Shown: positions 24,182-31,229 of the stretch, piece after piece
Layout of the letters: the number at the start of each line of letters is the position of its first letter
Position numbering within the stretch: the stretch's first letter is position 1
Assembly (NCBI RefSeq): GCF_905475465.1
Contig: NC_062248.1
Location: 8,618,001-8,682,000, forward strand
Source of the DNA: Pieris napi
Taxonomy: Eukaryota; Arthropoda; Insecta; Lepidoptera; Pieridae
Reading direction: 5' to 3'
Length of the DNA: 64,000 nt
Notes under the pieces: generated by a model
Told to the model about the DNA's origin: nothing
Seen by the model: the letters and a program-made list of their open reading frames with translations, nothing else
The model's database searches: none
Program-made: the position numbers and the translations under genes

Positions 24182-27100
24182 AATATACTCGGAATCAAAA
24201 GAAATAACCACTTTATATACATCACAAATAACAAAACAGGTAAAAGTAAGACAAACGATGTATGCGGTCTTAAAAGCAGTTTCAGTCGGACAACTGCTAT
24301 CGACGTTTTGGGTCTAATACCGGGTTCCTTACGATTTCTTCCTTCACCATACGTGCAAGTGTTATGCAAAAACATAACACAAGTTAATACAAATACCTGA
24401 CTAGGAAATATAACCAGTATATTATAATCTTACTTGAAAATATGTAAATCCAGACATATACAATTGCGGTATTATATGAATAGTTGTTCCGATAGCCAAC
24501 AACAGCTCAAACTTGTGTACTGAATGTTTGAAGTACCCCTTCCATCCGAGGCACCATATTTTCATAAGTGCTTCCAAGTCCAAAAATATTGTGAATGCAA
24601 TCTGTAAATACATATTCAATTCAATTTCAAATACCATCAGTAATAAGTACGTTATGTAAAAAGTTTAACAATTCATCAAAACCATAATTAAAACATTTAG
24701 TTTTCGTTTAGTTACTGGTATAAATAAAAAGGAATCGCAAAATATATTGAAAATATACCAATTTCAGTAATTTATTACTTGAAATCTGAAGAAGGTTTTT
24801 ATGGAAAACCCTAAAAATCTGGTTTTATTCTATACATGATGGGCTAAGTAAAAGAATCATATTAAGGCGAAACGAAGTTAGCGGGTTCAGCTACTTAGCT
24901 AGCTTAGCTTTTTGCGCCAGTCAATACGCTTATTTAACAGATTTTTGCCAGAATTAATTACACCCTACAATACAATTTATCTGTCTTATTGTCACATTTA
25001 TTTATTTATACATTCTAAAACAATGTGTATGCCTAAAAAATACAAGAAAATATGATAGGGTAAACTTCCAGTCATTGGACGCTACCAGACATTGGACAGA
25101 ACACAATAAAATCTTAAAAATTAAGGTTGCTCTAAAAATACCAACATTGGAATTAATTTCTTTCTAAACTCTGCTTTTTGACAATACTCAATAGTTCAAA
25201 ACATTTTTAATAGCAGTAGTAGTTAATTTTTGTTTACTTTTGTTGGCGTCCTAACGGTCGGCGGTATTTCTAGAGAAAAATAAAGAATTCGGTAAGTTTA
25301 TCAACAAAGTTTATAGCAGTTAATTTTCTTTTCGTTAATCCCATATGCTTAGCCGTTTACACAGTAAAGCATTATCGTATTTACCATAGAATTTATAGGA
25401 ATTGGTGACCTTAAAACATAATTTTTAGGTTATAATGGACTGTCCAACGATTCAAATTTTTTAATGTTAAAATCTAATTAATGGACAGGTGTTCAATAAC
25501 TGTGTTATTGAAATTGAAATAAATTTAAGCTATTATAGACTCTCCTACCTTTATTTTTAAGCAAAAGCAACTATTTTTTATATTATTGCTTATAGACATT
25601 TTCTACTAGTCTTTGGACAGAGTGTCCCACGACTCATATTAATGTGTCCAATAACTAGATGGCTGCAGGTAATCTTGGATAGCGGTGTTCAGAAGATAAA
25701 AGAATGCCTAAGGGGAAAAAGAAAGACTACTTTAACTTTTACTAATCCTACTACTTTAAATCTAGCACTTAATGAAATAAGAGAAACTGGTAAAATTCGA
25801 GAAATAGCGCGAAAATACAATATTCCCAAGTCCTTACATTTCAAACTCAAAAACCCAACCCATAGAACATCATTTGGTCCACCTCCCGTTCTGACTGAAG
25901 AAGAGGAGCGTACTTTAGAGGTTTGGATAAAGGAAGTTATGAAGAAAGGATTATTTTGTAATAAATGTAATTACGAACAGTTTATACTTTATTTATTTCC
26001 TTTAAAGGCAGATATCATTGACTATTTTGGTATTTAAAAAGTTTATTACAGTGCTGTCCATTAACTAGTTAAAGCTGTCCAACATTAAAAATTCTGTCCA
26101 ATGACTATATATTTTATAGCTTTTTTTTAACAGGATTTTTTTCGCGTGTTTGATCTTAAATGCTGTTTTTAAGAATGTATTAAACAAAGTTACTTATTAA
26201 ACTAATAAAATAACAAAAATATTAGCAGGGATTTTAGTAAATGTGTTCATAAACTATTTAAAACCTTGAAATGCTCGTTAATTGTCCAATGACTGGTAGT
26301 TTACCCCTATCATAAATTTAACACACATACACATCAATTACATTAGAACATATCAAAGGAAAAAATTAAACAAACAACCACAAAATTAATATTAAATACA
26401 ACAAAACAAAAAATAATAATAATAATAATAACTAAAAAATTAATAAAAATAACATTGAAACTCTTTAAAGTGTTTCGACTAACGCAGTAAGAACAGTTAT
26501 AAACAGATTGAAATTTTTTCTTGTTATCAGTTCGAAAACTTAATAAATGATAACACTTACTTCTATATAATAGTATTTCTCGTAAAAGAATTCGCGAGGA
26601 TTGTCGTCGTGTTTGAAGTCCATTGTGGCCGTGATAATACCGTTTGCCAAAACCACACCCATAACTAACAGTCGAAAATAGGCTGACCTCAGCATTTTGT
26701 GTAGGATTTCAGGTGCACTTCCTAAAAAGTTTAAGTGAAGATCTTGAATTTGTATCCGCATTTGTATATTTTATTGCATTATAATTATCTTTTAGCCAAA
26801 TTTCCATCTCTTGTTAATTACGTACAATTTTTTGCTCACAAGTTCTACATTAAAACAAATGATTTACAAATCTAAATGCGAATTAATTTCATAAATTACT
26901 TAACGTGACAATCACGAATGAGAAGTTTTATGTAAAAGCTTTAAATCTCTGTATAAAGAGCTTTAATGTTACACTTGTTACAGTTACATTATATTAAAAA
27001 GAAGTGATTTAGAAACGCACAGAGCAATGAATAAACTTTCTTAGTTTTTCTGAGCGCGAACTCCCTTATCTGTCAAAACAATCAAGTGATTGGGAAAACG

Positions 27101-30057
27101 AGCAGGCTAATTTAAATAAAGTGTTATCTTCCCCCCGATGTACCCTTATAACACCGAGGGCCTCACGGTTGTATTGCCGGCTTTTGAGTGTATTTTCTCA
27201 CACTACGCTAAAATCTAGTATTTCAATAAAATTTATCCAGTATATTTTTTTTTATGTGCCTGAACTAAAAAATCTCACCGGAATGTTTGTTCTCATCAAT
27301 CGTAACTAGTTTCCATCCGCTATCGTCTCCAGTGAAAAACTGAGTTGTACTACTCTTTGTAATGGGATTCCTCACACCCCACATCTGCTGGAACTGCACT
27401 CTTATTTCATTGAATGTCTCCGTAATTACAGCAATAAATACATTCTTCACCAGCCAAGCCAGAAAGAATATCATAGTACTGAAAAAATATACAAAACCAT
27501 TACGCAATACTTTTTTGACATCCAACACCTTTTGTCTTCAGTCACCGTGACCACGCATGCTGTAAAGCACGCTAAACGTCGGTTAAATTTAAAATTATGT
27601 TATGTAATTGTAAATTTATAATAATATTTTTTTAATTAATCCGGTAAAAAAGTGTTGAATGTGTAAAGGTTATGTCAATAAAAGACAATACTACATTACG
27701 CAATAGTTAAAATTTTGTCTAAATATTTTTGCAAATTTTTTATTAACGCTCAAACAATTTTTAAGTTCTTAGGTTGTTGCGTACATTTTAATATACGTAT
27801 ATAGAATAAAAAACAATTAGATTTTCATTAAAATAATCAATGATCCAGTGGCACAACAGCCCTATATGGCTCATGCCCTAAGTTGCATTGCATCCGTTTC
27901 GATAATTTTTTTACTGACAATAAGGTGATCAGTATTTCGTGCTTAGAAACGTAGATTTAATTGCGTACATAGAAAGAATAATTCATTGGCACAGGCTGGA
28001 ATCGAACGCACGAACAAAACGTTATTCAAACGAATAATTTATTACGTTATTTTCATAACTCGACTTTTCGCGCGTTTTTTATCGTGGTCAACGAGAGACG
28101 AGTAATGAATTCATAAAATTGCCTTGATGTTGGATTTTAATCTACACATCAAACGGATCTATCGGATTTGTATTGACATCGTCACGTGACTAAGCGTGTC
28201 ATTCTGTTCGTAGCCTTTTTGCTCTACTGTTTATTGTAATTTATTTTAACTAAACTTTATATTGTCTATAGTAAGTTATTATATAGAAAATATTGGTATA
28301 CTACCTACTATTACTACTATTGGCCTACTTAATGTTCCTTAGATGTAGCAAAATATTACTAAATATAATTCAAAAGAGAAAAAATGCTCAACGTTTATTT
28401 GGAAAGACGATAAACGTGAAACACTGAAACGTATTTATGTTGTATACCTGAAGTATAAAGCTGATCTCCATGTTGGTAACGAGTCAATTGCGCGATACAT
28501 TATAAAAACCCAGCCTTCTTGGGATGACGCTTGGTAAACCGTGAATAAACTGGTAGCTAAAAACAATAAATTTATATAAATACTTTGAAAATACCTGATT
28601 TTCCACCTCCAAAATATTAAGAGGCTCTAATAATAAATAAATCTTACCAAGACTTACCAAACTCTTCAAAACCATTGAACCCCATAATGTATTTAGACAA
28701 GTTGAGTTTCATACACTTCATGCCCTTGGAACACTGGTAACCAGAATTGGGCTCCGGTGAACAAAATGTATCCGGAATCGCTAGAGAATTTATTGTGATT
28801 TCACTGAAATGAAATAAGATTAATGACAACAAAATATTAAATAAATCCATTAAAAATGCTTAAAAGTTTTTGTCAGACTAATGGAATATGCTTAGTCTAA
28901 TTAACAACACAACAGTCTAATCAACTTACTTTGGATCAGTGTCATTTCTAACACAATGGTGTGTTAACTCTCCAAAAAATTGAACTCCTAATAAACTGTA
29001 TAATGACATAAAGAAGAGAAAGAACAGAGTTACATTGTATATTTGTTGACTTGATCTCCTGCAAAAACAAAATAAAGTATTAATACCCATGATTCTAATT
29101 AGACTCAACTATTTTAAATTTTAGTTAGTTAACTATGCTATCTATAACTGGCAACATAATATTCAGATGATTTGTTCATCTTTTATTCAAACAATTGAAA
29201 TAAAAACTTAACATTACATTAGGTTTAAAATAAAAATCTTAAATAAATTGTTCTTACTTGAATATTTGGTTTATCCTGGACTTAGGCATAGAAAACTTCA
29301 AAAAGACCCTCAAAAACCTTATCATAATCAGTGGTCTTGGTGCTCTAAGTATACTTAAATAACTATATCTTGGCACAATTCCAGTCAATTCAAACATCTG
29401 AAGTAAAACTGATACCCAGAGAAAAAATACCATGGAAGCATCAAACTGGCACCAGTGGTCCTTTAAATAGGCAACATCACCCTAAAATTGTGGTATAACT
29501 GTCACTTGTTAAGTTTCTACATTAGTTATCTTACTTTAAAATTCATAATTAGTATTAACTTAATTCATTACACATTCAACTTTTAAAAAAGTAAACATCT
29601 ACAAACCCTCAAAATTCCTCTTATGTGCATCTTAGCAATCATCTCTGCAGTAAACAAAAGTGTTACAGTGCAATCGACAGAAAATGTAACTATTTGCATA
29701 ATTGGATATTTTTCAAAGGTCTTTGGAGTATTGGCAGAAACCGATATCAAACTTAAAAGAGCACAAAACCTTAAAATTCTTCTAACCCAATTCTGCAACA
29801 ACATAATTAAAATAGTTAATTACAAAGGAAAAAATATGCTTTACTAGCTTATAAGTATAAGTGTTATAAGTTTTTCATTGGAATTTTAACTCATATAACG
29901 GTATAGATAGTCGGGTGGCCTGTCCTGTCTTAAAGTAATTAAAAAATCAATGTACCTTATTCACCCATTCTATATCGGCACTTTCATTAAGCGACTCTTC
30001 CGGCCCATAATCTGCTAGTACCGGTTCGCCTTTAAGGCTTTGCTTTCTTCCCAACAT
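169..30057 (-). CDS. na: NALCN-family sodium leak channel, narrow abdomen (3' end outside window)
   Basis: Four-domain, 24-helix plasma-membrane cation channel of the NALCN family, which carries background sodium leak current and in flies affects circadian locomotion. 28 exons (high to low): 30057-29956, 29792-29607, 29481-29258, 29058-28930, 28803-28658, 28556-28448, 27478-27279, 26721-26561, 24601-24434, 23826-23635, 23331-23194, 21392-21186, 20983-20733, 19445-19257, 18677-18498, 17508-17388, 15959-15828, 15530-15363, 15296-15229, 14490-14350, 9935-9815, 9169-9036, 8133-7968, 3285-3091, 2592-2375, 1645-1422, 858-722, 305-169. All join in phase with GT-AG sites, giving about 1,514 residues. 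The pore residues read E (SQEGW, ~276), E (TQEAW, ~551), K (SFKGW, ~1096), E (TGEDW, ~1370), the EEKE filter typical of NALCN. The start MLGRKQS matches the family N-terminus. The C-terminal tail after VTFHDVI is missing, so at least one exon lies below base 1. The acceptor at 19445 is the least certain, and a small extra exon between 20733 and 19445 is possible. Confidence 0.96.
306..1421. other. na introns 27 and 26
   Basis: Apart from exon 27 (722-858) this is AT-rich intron. A small hairpin (TGTGTCAAAA-ACG-TTTTGACACA, 1218-1240) is the only structure noted. Confidence 0.6.
1861..2158. mobile_element. MITE with GAAGTTATACTTCTTT ends
   Basis: GAAGTTATACTTCTTT at the left and its inverse at the right bound about 298 bp of AT-rich DNA in the na intron between exons 26 and 25. 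A related element with GAAGTGAAACTTCTTT ends lies at 41811-42409. The end motif is itself almost palindromic. Confidence 0.7.
2634..2818 (+). mobile_element. Mariner 5' end fragment
   Basis: Sequence from TTAGTTCTTACATATGAAATTG through TTTATAAAATGGAAA parallels the 5' end of the mariner at 11288 (same TIR, same CTCAAATATCTCC-like and TCTTTGGTTA pieces). Only the first ~180 bp are present; the rest of the element is missing. It lies in the na intron between exons 24 and 25. Confidence 0.8.
3799..4506. mobile_element. Fold-back MITE inserted in the left arm of the 3711-6925 element
   Basis: A 708-bp near-palindrome bounded by AGGTCAACCCCTGCAGAG and its inverse, flanked by TA on both sides. Arms of about 290-300 bp meet around a loop near 4100-4230. 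Comparing the outer element's intact right arm (GTCTCTAATAGACC near 6835-6848) with its split left arm shows where it inserted. Confidence 0.85.
4697..6648. repeat. Array of paired GTACGGC/GCCGTAC motifs, period about 141 bp
   Basis: GTACGGC occurs at 4697, 4838, 4980, 5132, 6163, 6303, 6445 and 6586, and GCCGTAC at 4753, 4894, 5358, 6219, 6501 and 6642. Five pairs are exactly 56 bp apart (4697/4753, 4838/4894, 6163/6219, 6445/6501, 6586/6642). Degenerate partners sit at the same 56-bp offset at 5036 (GCCGTCC, one base off) and 5188 (GCCGTTC). Pair-to-pair distance is 139-142 bp for most units. The array runs on in register if the MITE at 5549-6128 and its TA duplication are subtracted. Confidence 0.85.
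5549..6128. mobile_element. Fold-back MITE with TA flanks
   Basis: A 580-bp near-perfect palindrome starting CAGGGCGTCCCAAAGTTATG and ending with the inverse, flanked by TA. Arms are about 240 bp around a short loop near 5790-5890. It lies inside the repeat array of the 3711-6925 element. No coding capacity is seen. Confidence 0.87.
7109..7552 (+). mobile_element. LINE 3' fragment (Jockey-like reverse transcriptase tail and 3' UTR)
   Basis: Translation shows VFLGITIDSKLQWGPHID and VKKIRQFTDKDTAKIVYSYF, typical of the end of a non-LTR reverse transcriptase, with stops and shifts. The 3' part (GAACTGGTAGTAAA, then CATAAGTGTA and an AATAAAG-rich end) resembles the tails at 40985-41226 (plus) and about 33225-33440 (minus). 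Confidence 0.75.
7660..7842. mobile_element. Short MITE, pogo/Tc1-like ends
   Basis: Ends CAGTGTAAACTCTTTATAACG and its approximate inverse (TATAAAGAGTTTACACTG) bound 183 bp. The inside also has TTATAACGAA and CGTTATA pieces. A clear TA duplication is not seen on the left, so the exact edge is uncertain. Confidence 0.7.
8666..8998 (-). mobile_element. LINE 3' end fragment
   Basis: On the minus strand the frame RSTTLWNQLSTEVFP...FKRRAYTFL resembles the last residues of a non-LTR reverse transcriptase. It is followed (going down) by a GC-rich tail with GTCCATGGGCGGCGGTATC and GGTGAGCCTCCTGCCC that I recognise as very common in Lepidoptera. Related scraps are at 45446-45520 and 56090-56150. Confidence 0.75.
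9333..9546 (+). mobile_element. tRNA-derived SINE, internally deleted
   Basis: GCAGTGTTGGCCTAGTGG (tRNA A-box-like) runs directly into CCAATGGATTTTCTTTCTATG, so the B-box part is deleted. Then follow CGGTGAAGGAAAACATCG, CTTAGACCCAAAAAGTCG and a GAGGCCCAGATCTA end. The antisense copy at 46855-47068 and the copy around 38030 keep the B box. Confidence 0.8.
9547..9671. mobile_element. MITE, AGGGAGCGTTCAAGTATT family
   Basis: Left end AGGGAGCGTTCAAGTATT and right end AATACTTGAACGCG surround about 125 bp with runs of C. It sits at the end of the SINE 9333-9546, so it probably inserted in the SINE tail. The same family recurs, longer, at 19581-20055. Confidence 0.78.
11288..12545 (+). mobile_element. 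Mariner element, decayed
   Basis: Inverted ends with CCTTACATATGAAATTGGCG bound about 1.26 kb containing a mariner transposase relic. It lies in the spacer of the large fold-back element. A separate 5' fragment of the same family is at 2634-2818. Confidence 0.92.
11472..12469 (+). pseudogene. Mariner transposase pseudogene
   Basis: The reading starts MENLKYCIIYEYEFRRGTSA and shows the helix-turn-helix region, then ITCDEKWILYDN, LLHDNARPHTA and HPPYSPEIAPTDYHF, the catalytic D34D-type blocks of mariner. Stops at 11766-11768 and 12133-12135 and frame changes near 11780 and 12290 break it, so it cannot make a full transposase. The final part (SRPTGFFSKGINELPIRWQK) is well preserved, which suggests fairly recent decay. 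Confidence 0.93.
14000..14349. other. na intron between fold-back element and exon 20
   Basis: AT-rich, with no gene or repeat that I can name. Confidence 0.5.
14786..14873 (-). repeat. Possible LINE 3' tail, antisense
   Basis: The stretch ATTTATTTAATCATTTTGG...TACACTTATGAGCGCC resembles, in reverse, the CATAAGTGTA tails of the LINE copies at 7109-7552 and 40985-41226. The edges are uncertain. Confidence 0.45.
14874..15092 (-). mobile_element. Helitron-like element (CTAGT 3' end)
   Basis: Read on the minus strand it starts with TCTTTATATATATAAT and ends in CTAGT. It holds the ATCGGTCCAGTCG-like and AACCATTCCCA blocks shared with 16164-16488. It is non-autonomous; no Rep/helicase is seen. 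Confidence 0.7.
16164..16488 (-). mobile_element. Helitron-like element (Lep1-like)
   Basis: On the minus strand it runs from TCTTAATATATATATTTC to GGCAAAACGACGTTTGCCGGG and the terminal CTAGT. 5' TC, 3' CTAG(T) and the lack of a target duplication fit Helitrons. A 5'-shortened relative with the same 3' end is at 32640-32806. Confidence 0.78.
16757..16990 (-). mobile_element. Mariner 3' fragment
   Basis: The minus strand encodes a KCVELDGAYVVK-stop ending, typical of a mariner transposase C-terminus, followed by a TIR-like GGGCTGAGAACTTTTAGATCC. The upstream bulk is not recognisable. It differs from the mariner at 11288. Confidence 0.65.
17868..18439. mobile_element. Harbinger-like element with 3-bp CAC duplication and MADF frame
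   Basis: TTAGGCTACGTTCAGATG at the left and CACATGTGAACTTTGCCTAA at the right are imperfect inverted ends; flanks CAC (17865-17867 and 18440-18442) are a 3-bp duplication. It is rich in CGCGCG pieces. It contains a plus-strand MADF-like reading frame (18097-18231). PIF/Harbinger elements often carry a MADF/Myb-like second gene. Confidence 0.72.
18097..18231 (+). pseudogene. MADF-domain fragment
   Basis: 44 codons from MSESQDIEIDLLIDEVRKRP to a stop after GKNWF resemble the first two-thirds of a MADF domain (LIDEVRKRPAIWD, then W). The domain is cut by the stop, so it is probably a remnant. It lies inside the Harbinger-like element 17868-18439. Confidence 0.65.
19581..20055. mobile_element. 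MITE, AGGGAGCGTTCAAGTATT family, with nested Helitron
   Basis: AGGGAGCGTTCAAGTATTAC and its inverse bound 475 bp, flanked by TA (19579-19580 and 20056-20057). G-runs lie inside both ends (19614-19623 and near 20000). A Helitron-like element (19674-19898) has inserted in it. The long reading frame across the region (19550-20068) is a by-product of these repeats. Confidence 0.85.
19674..19898 (+). mobile_element. Helitron-like element nested in a MITE
   Basis: Starts TCTACTATATAAAAATAAG, contains CCAGAACGCACGAACCGA, and ends GTTCGCCGAGTTTGCTAG followed by T. No target duplication is visible. These ends fit short non-autonomous Helitrons. It splits the MITE at 19581-20055, so it is the younger insertion. 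Confidence 0.75.
21434..22165 (+). mobile_element. Tigger/pogo-type element remnant
   Basis: CAGTAAAAGCTCCCTATTCGCG at the left (here split as CAGTAAAAGC and TCCCTATTCGCG) and its approximate inverse at the right, with TA flanks (21432-21433, 22166-22167), bound 732 bp. The plus strand at 21678-21992 encodes LKSCWKKLWPAL and an acidic tail, the C-terminus of a Tigger transposase; the catalytic part is deleted. Several TATTCGCG copies lie near both ends. Confidence 0.85.
22168..22440 (+). mobile_element. Helitron-like element, family copy 1
   Basis: Runs from TATATAAATTACGTGTCACG through GGACTCCTAAACTACCGAAC and GCGCTGTGTTGAAAG to GGTCTGCTAGT. It begins right after the Tigger end. Related copies: 35886-36264 (minus) and 43893-44272 (plus). 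Confidence 0.78.
22441..23193. other. na intron 11, remainder
   Basis: AT-rich, no recognisable feature after the Helitron-like element up to exon 11. Confidence 0.5.
24126..24178. repeat. (TA)n microsatellite
   Basis: About 25 TA units without interruption in the na intron between exons 10 and 9. The reading frames translated through it (YIYIYI) are meaningless. Confidence 0.95.
24988..25057 (-). repeat. Older repeat, left half, split by pogo-like insertion
   Basis: The segment with ACAATGTGTATGCCTAAAAAA and AATATGAT continues after the insertion at 26308 with AAATTTAACACACATACAC. An unbroken copy is at about 41615-41800. Its TTTATTTATTTATACATTC end suggests the antisense 3' tail of a non-LTR element. 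Confidence 0.7.
25058..26307. mobile_element. Pogo-like DNA transposon inserted in an older repeat
   Basis: Left end GGGTAAACTTCCAGTCATTGG and right end inverse (CCAATGACTGGTAGTTTACCCC) bound 1,250 bp, flanked by TA. It holds a psq-type helix-turn-helix frame (25642-26037). Several CCAATGACT/CCAATAACT pieces repeat through it. The interrupted host repeat is seen intact at about 41615-41800. Confidence 0.82.
25642..26037 (+). pseudogene. psq helix-turn-helix fragment of pogo-like transposase
   Basis: The frame contains LNEIRETGKIREIARKYNIP followed by SLHFKLKNPTHRTSFGPPPV and TEEEERTLEVWIKEV, a CENP-B/psq-type N-terminal DNA-binding region of pogo/Tigger transposases. The DDE catalytic domain is absent from this element. 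It is probably non-functional. Confidence 0.7.
26308..26400 (-). repeat. Older repeat, right half
   Basis: Continues the repeat begun at 24988 (AAATTTAACACACATACACATC, then ACAAACAACCA). The match to the copy near 41700 is close over about 80 bp. An (AAT)n-like tract follows at 26412-26440. Confidence 0.7.
27135..27205. repeat. LINE-tail scrap
   Basis: GAGGGCCTCACGGTTGTATTGCC followed by GGCTTTTGAGTGTATTTTCTC resembles the block near 8740-8800. It is short and uncertain. Confidence 0.4.
27840..28015 (-). mobile_element. Degenerate SINE, antisense
   Basis: GTGATCAGTA, TTGCGTACATAGAAAGAAT, TCATTGGCACAGGCTGG and AATCGAACGCACGA follow the order of the tRNA-derived SINE at 46855-47068, with much divergence. 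It lies in the na intron between exons 7 and 6. Confidence 0.6.
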
Positions 30058-30278
30058 TTTTATATTTTTGAAGATAATTTTTATGGCTTGTTTTCACGAT
30101 GGTCTCAAACTTTGAATTTTTTGAAAACAGGAAATATCCTGCTGACTCTTACTTGCTTATAGACTAACGAAAAGTACATGGTTTAGTATAAGCAAGCCAA
30201 TTTCCTAAAATTATAAATATTGTGATTGTACTTGAGGTACCGTCTTTTTGAGAAAAATCAATGATTGTGTCACAGATT

Positions 30279-30982
30279 CAGGGTTCACAACCTGAAGCCA
30301 GGCAGTTATCGTACCAGGGCCGTAAAATTATCGTATATGTGATCCATATACGATAAATTATCGTACAGTCAGGAAAATGGCTAAAAATACTTTAAAAATC
30401 ATATGAAACGTGAAAATAAAATGTTGCAAACGATTTATAGTTTAAATCTTGTAAACTTGTGTTTTTCAAATTGAAAAAAATAATACTTAAAAAAAAATAA
30501 ACTTATTCAATCTCTTCCGTCAAAGAGGAACAAAAATACGCAATATTTTCTCGTTGAACAATATGGTGTTCACTCTAAGTGAACGGACCTATTGTCCGTA
30601 AACATCGCATATTATTTTTATCACTTAAAATTCGTTAGGTATTAAAATGTTATCGAAGACTTCCAAATCTGCGTCACCATACAAATCGTGAATTTTTTGG
30701 CTGTGCATTCTGATGCGTTTTTGTGTTTGTACATTAACGCTTTGTTCATCTGCTGTAGTTGCCTTGTGACAGCATAAGTTCCTAATAGAAAAATAAGCCA
30801 ATAGATGGCACTGACACTAAAAACTGTAATTGTTATTGGGCTATCTGTGTAATCATCAAATTTTTTATCAGACTGGAAATTATCGTAAAATCTGCGTACG
30901 ATAGTCATGTACCATCGTACATCGTACGTAGTTATGAAATTATCGCAAATGTACGATAATTATCGTACGGTTGTGAACCCTG
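30279..30982. mobile_element. hAT-type non-autonomous transposon with 8-bp target duplication
   Basis: Terminal inverted repeats CAGGGTTCACAACC at the left and GGTTGTGAACCCTG at the right bound 704 bp. The flanks CACAGATT (30271-30278 and 30983-30990) are a perfect 8-bp direct repeat, the hallmark of hAT insertion. Near both ends are many copies of TATCGTA/TACGATA, as expected for subterminal transposase sites. The inside has an 88-codon minus-strand reading frame (30642-30908) that I do not recognise. No hAT transposase domain is visible. Confidence 0.9.
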
Positions 30983-31075
30983 CACAGATTAGATTTGCTT
31001 AGGGGTACAGAGTACAAGTCCTTCGTCAACATTCTGAATCAAATGATTTTCTAGCTAGTCTGTGTCTGTTATTCG

Positions 31076-31089
31076 GTATCCTAGGAAAC
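31076..31089 (+). promoter_or_regulatory. Candidate RFX X-box upstream of Wdr35
   Basis: The sequence GTATCCTAGGAAAC is an imperfect inverted repeat of two 6-bp half-sites with a 2-bp spacer, 141 bp before the Wdr35 start codon. The right half fits the X-box consensus RRNRAC fully; the left half has one mismatch to RYYNYY. RFX-driven X-boxes near the start are typical of IFT genes, so the position fits, but binding is inferred. Confidence 0.6.
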
Positions 31090-31229
31090 GGACTGATGCA
31101 CTAAAATTCAAAATACTTTATACTAGTGTTTTAATATTTCAAACGAGTACCTATTTTATAAAAAGAGATTAAGAAATTTTTATATTAAGAGGAATGCGAA
31201 TTACCAATTTGTTGACTTAATAAAACAAA

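Larger units (their letters stand above)
30058..31229. other. Divergent intergenic region between na and Wdr35
   Basis: About 1.17 kb separates the two start codons, so this stretch must hold both promoters and 5' UTRs, unless na has further upstream non-coding exons. It contains a complete hAT-type element (30279-30982) and the candidate X-box (31076-31089). I see no other coding sequence that I can support. Confidence 0.8.

Noticed and set aside
24084..24375. Reading frames rich in Tyr-Ile on both strands
   Set aside because: Translation of the (TA)n microsatellite.
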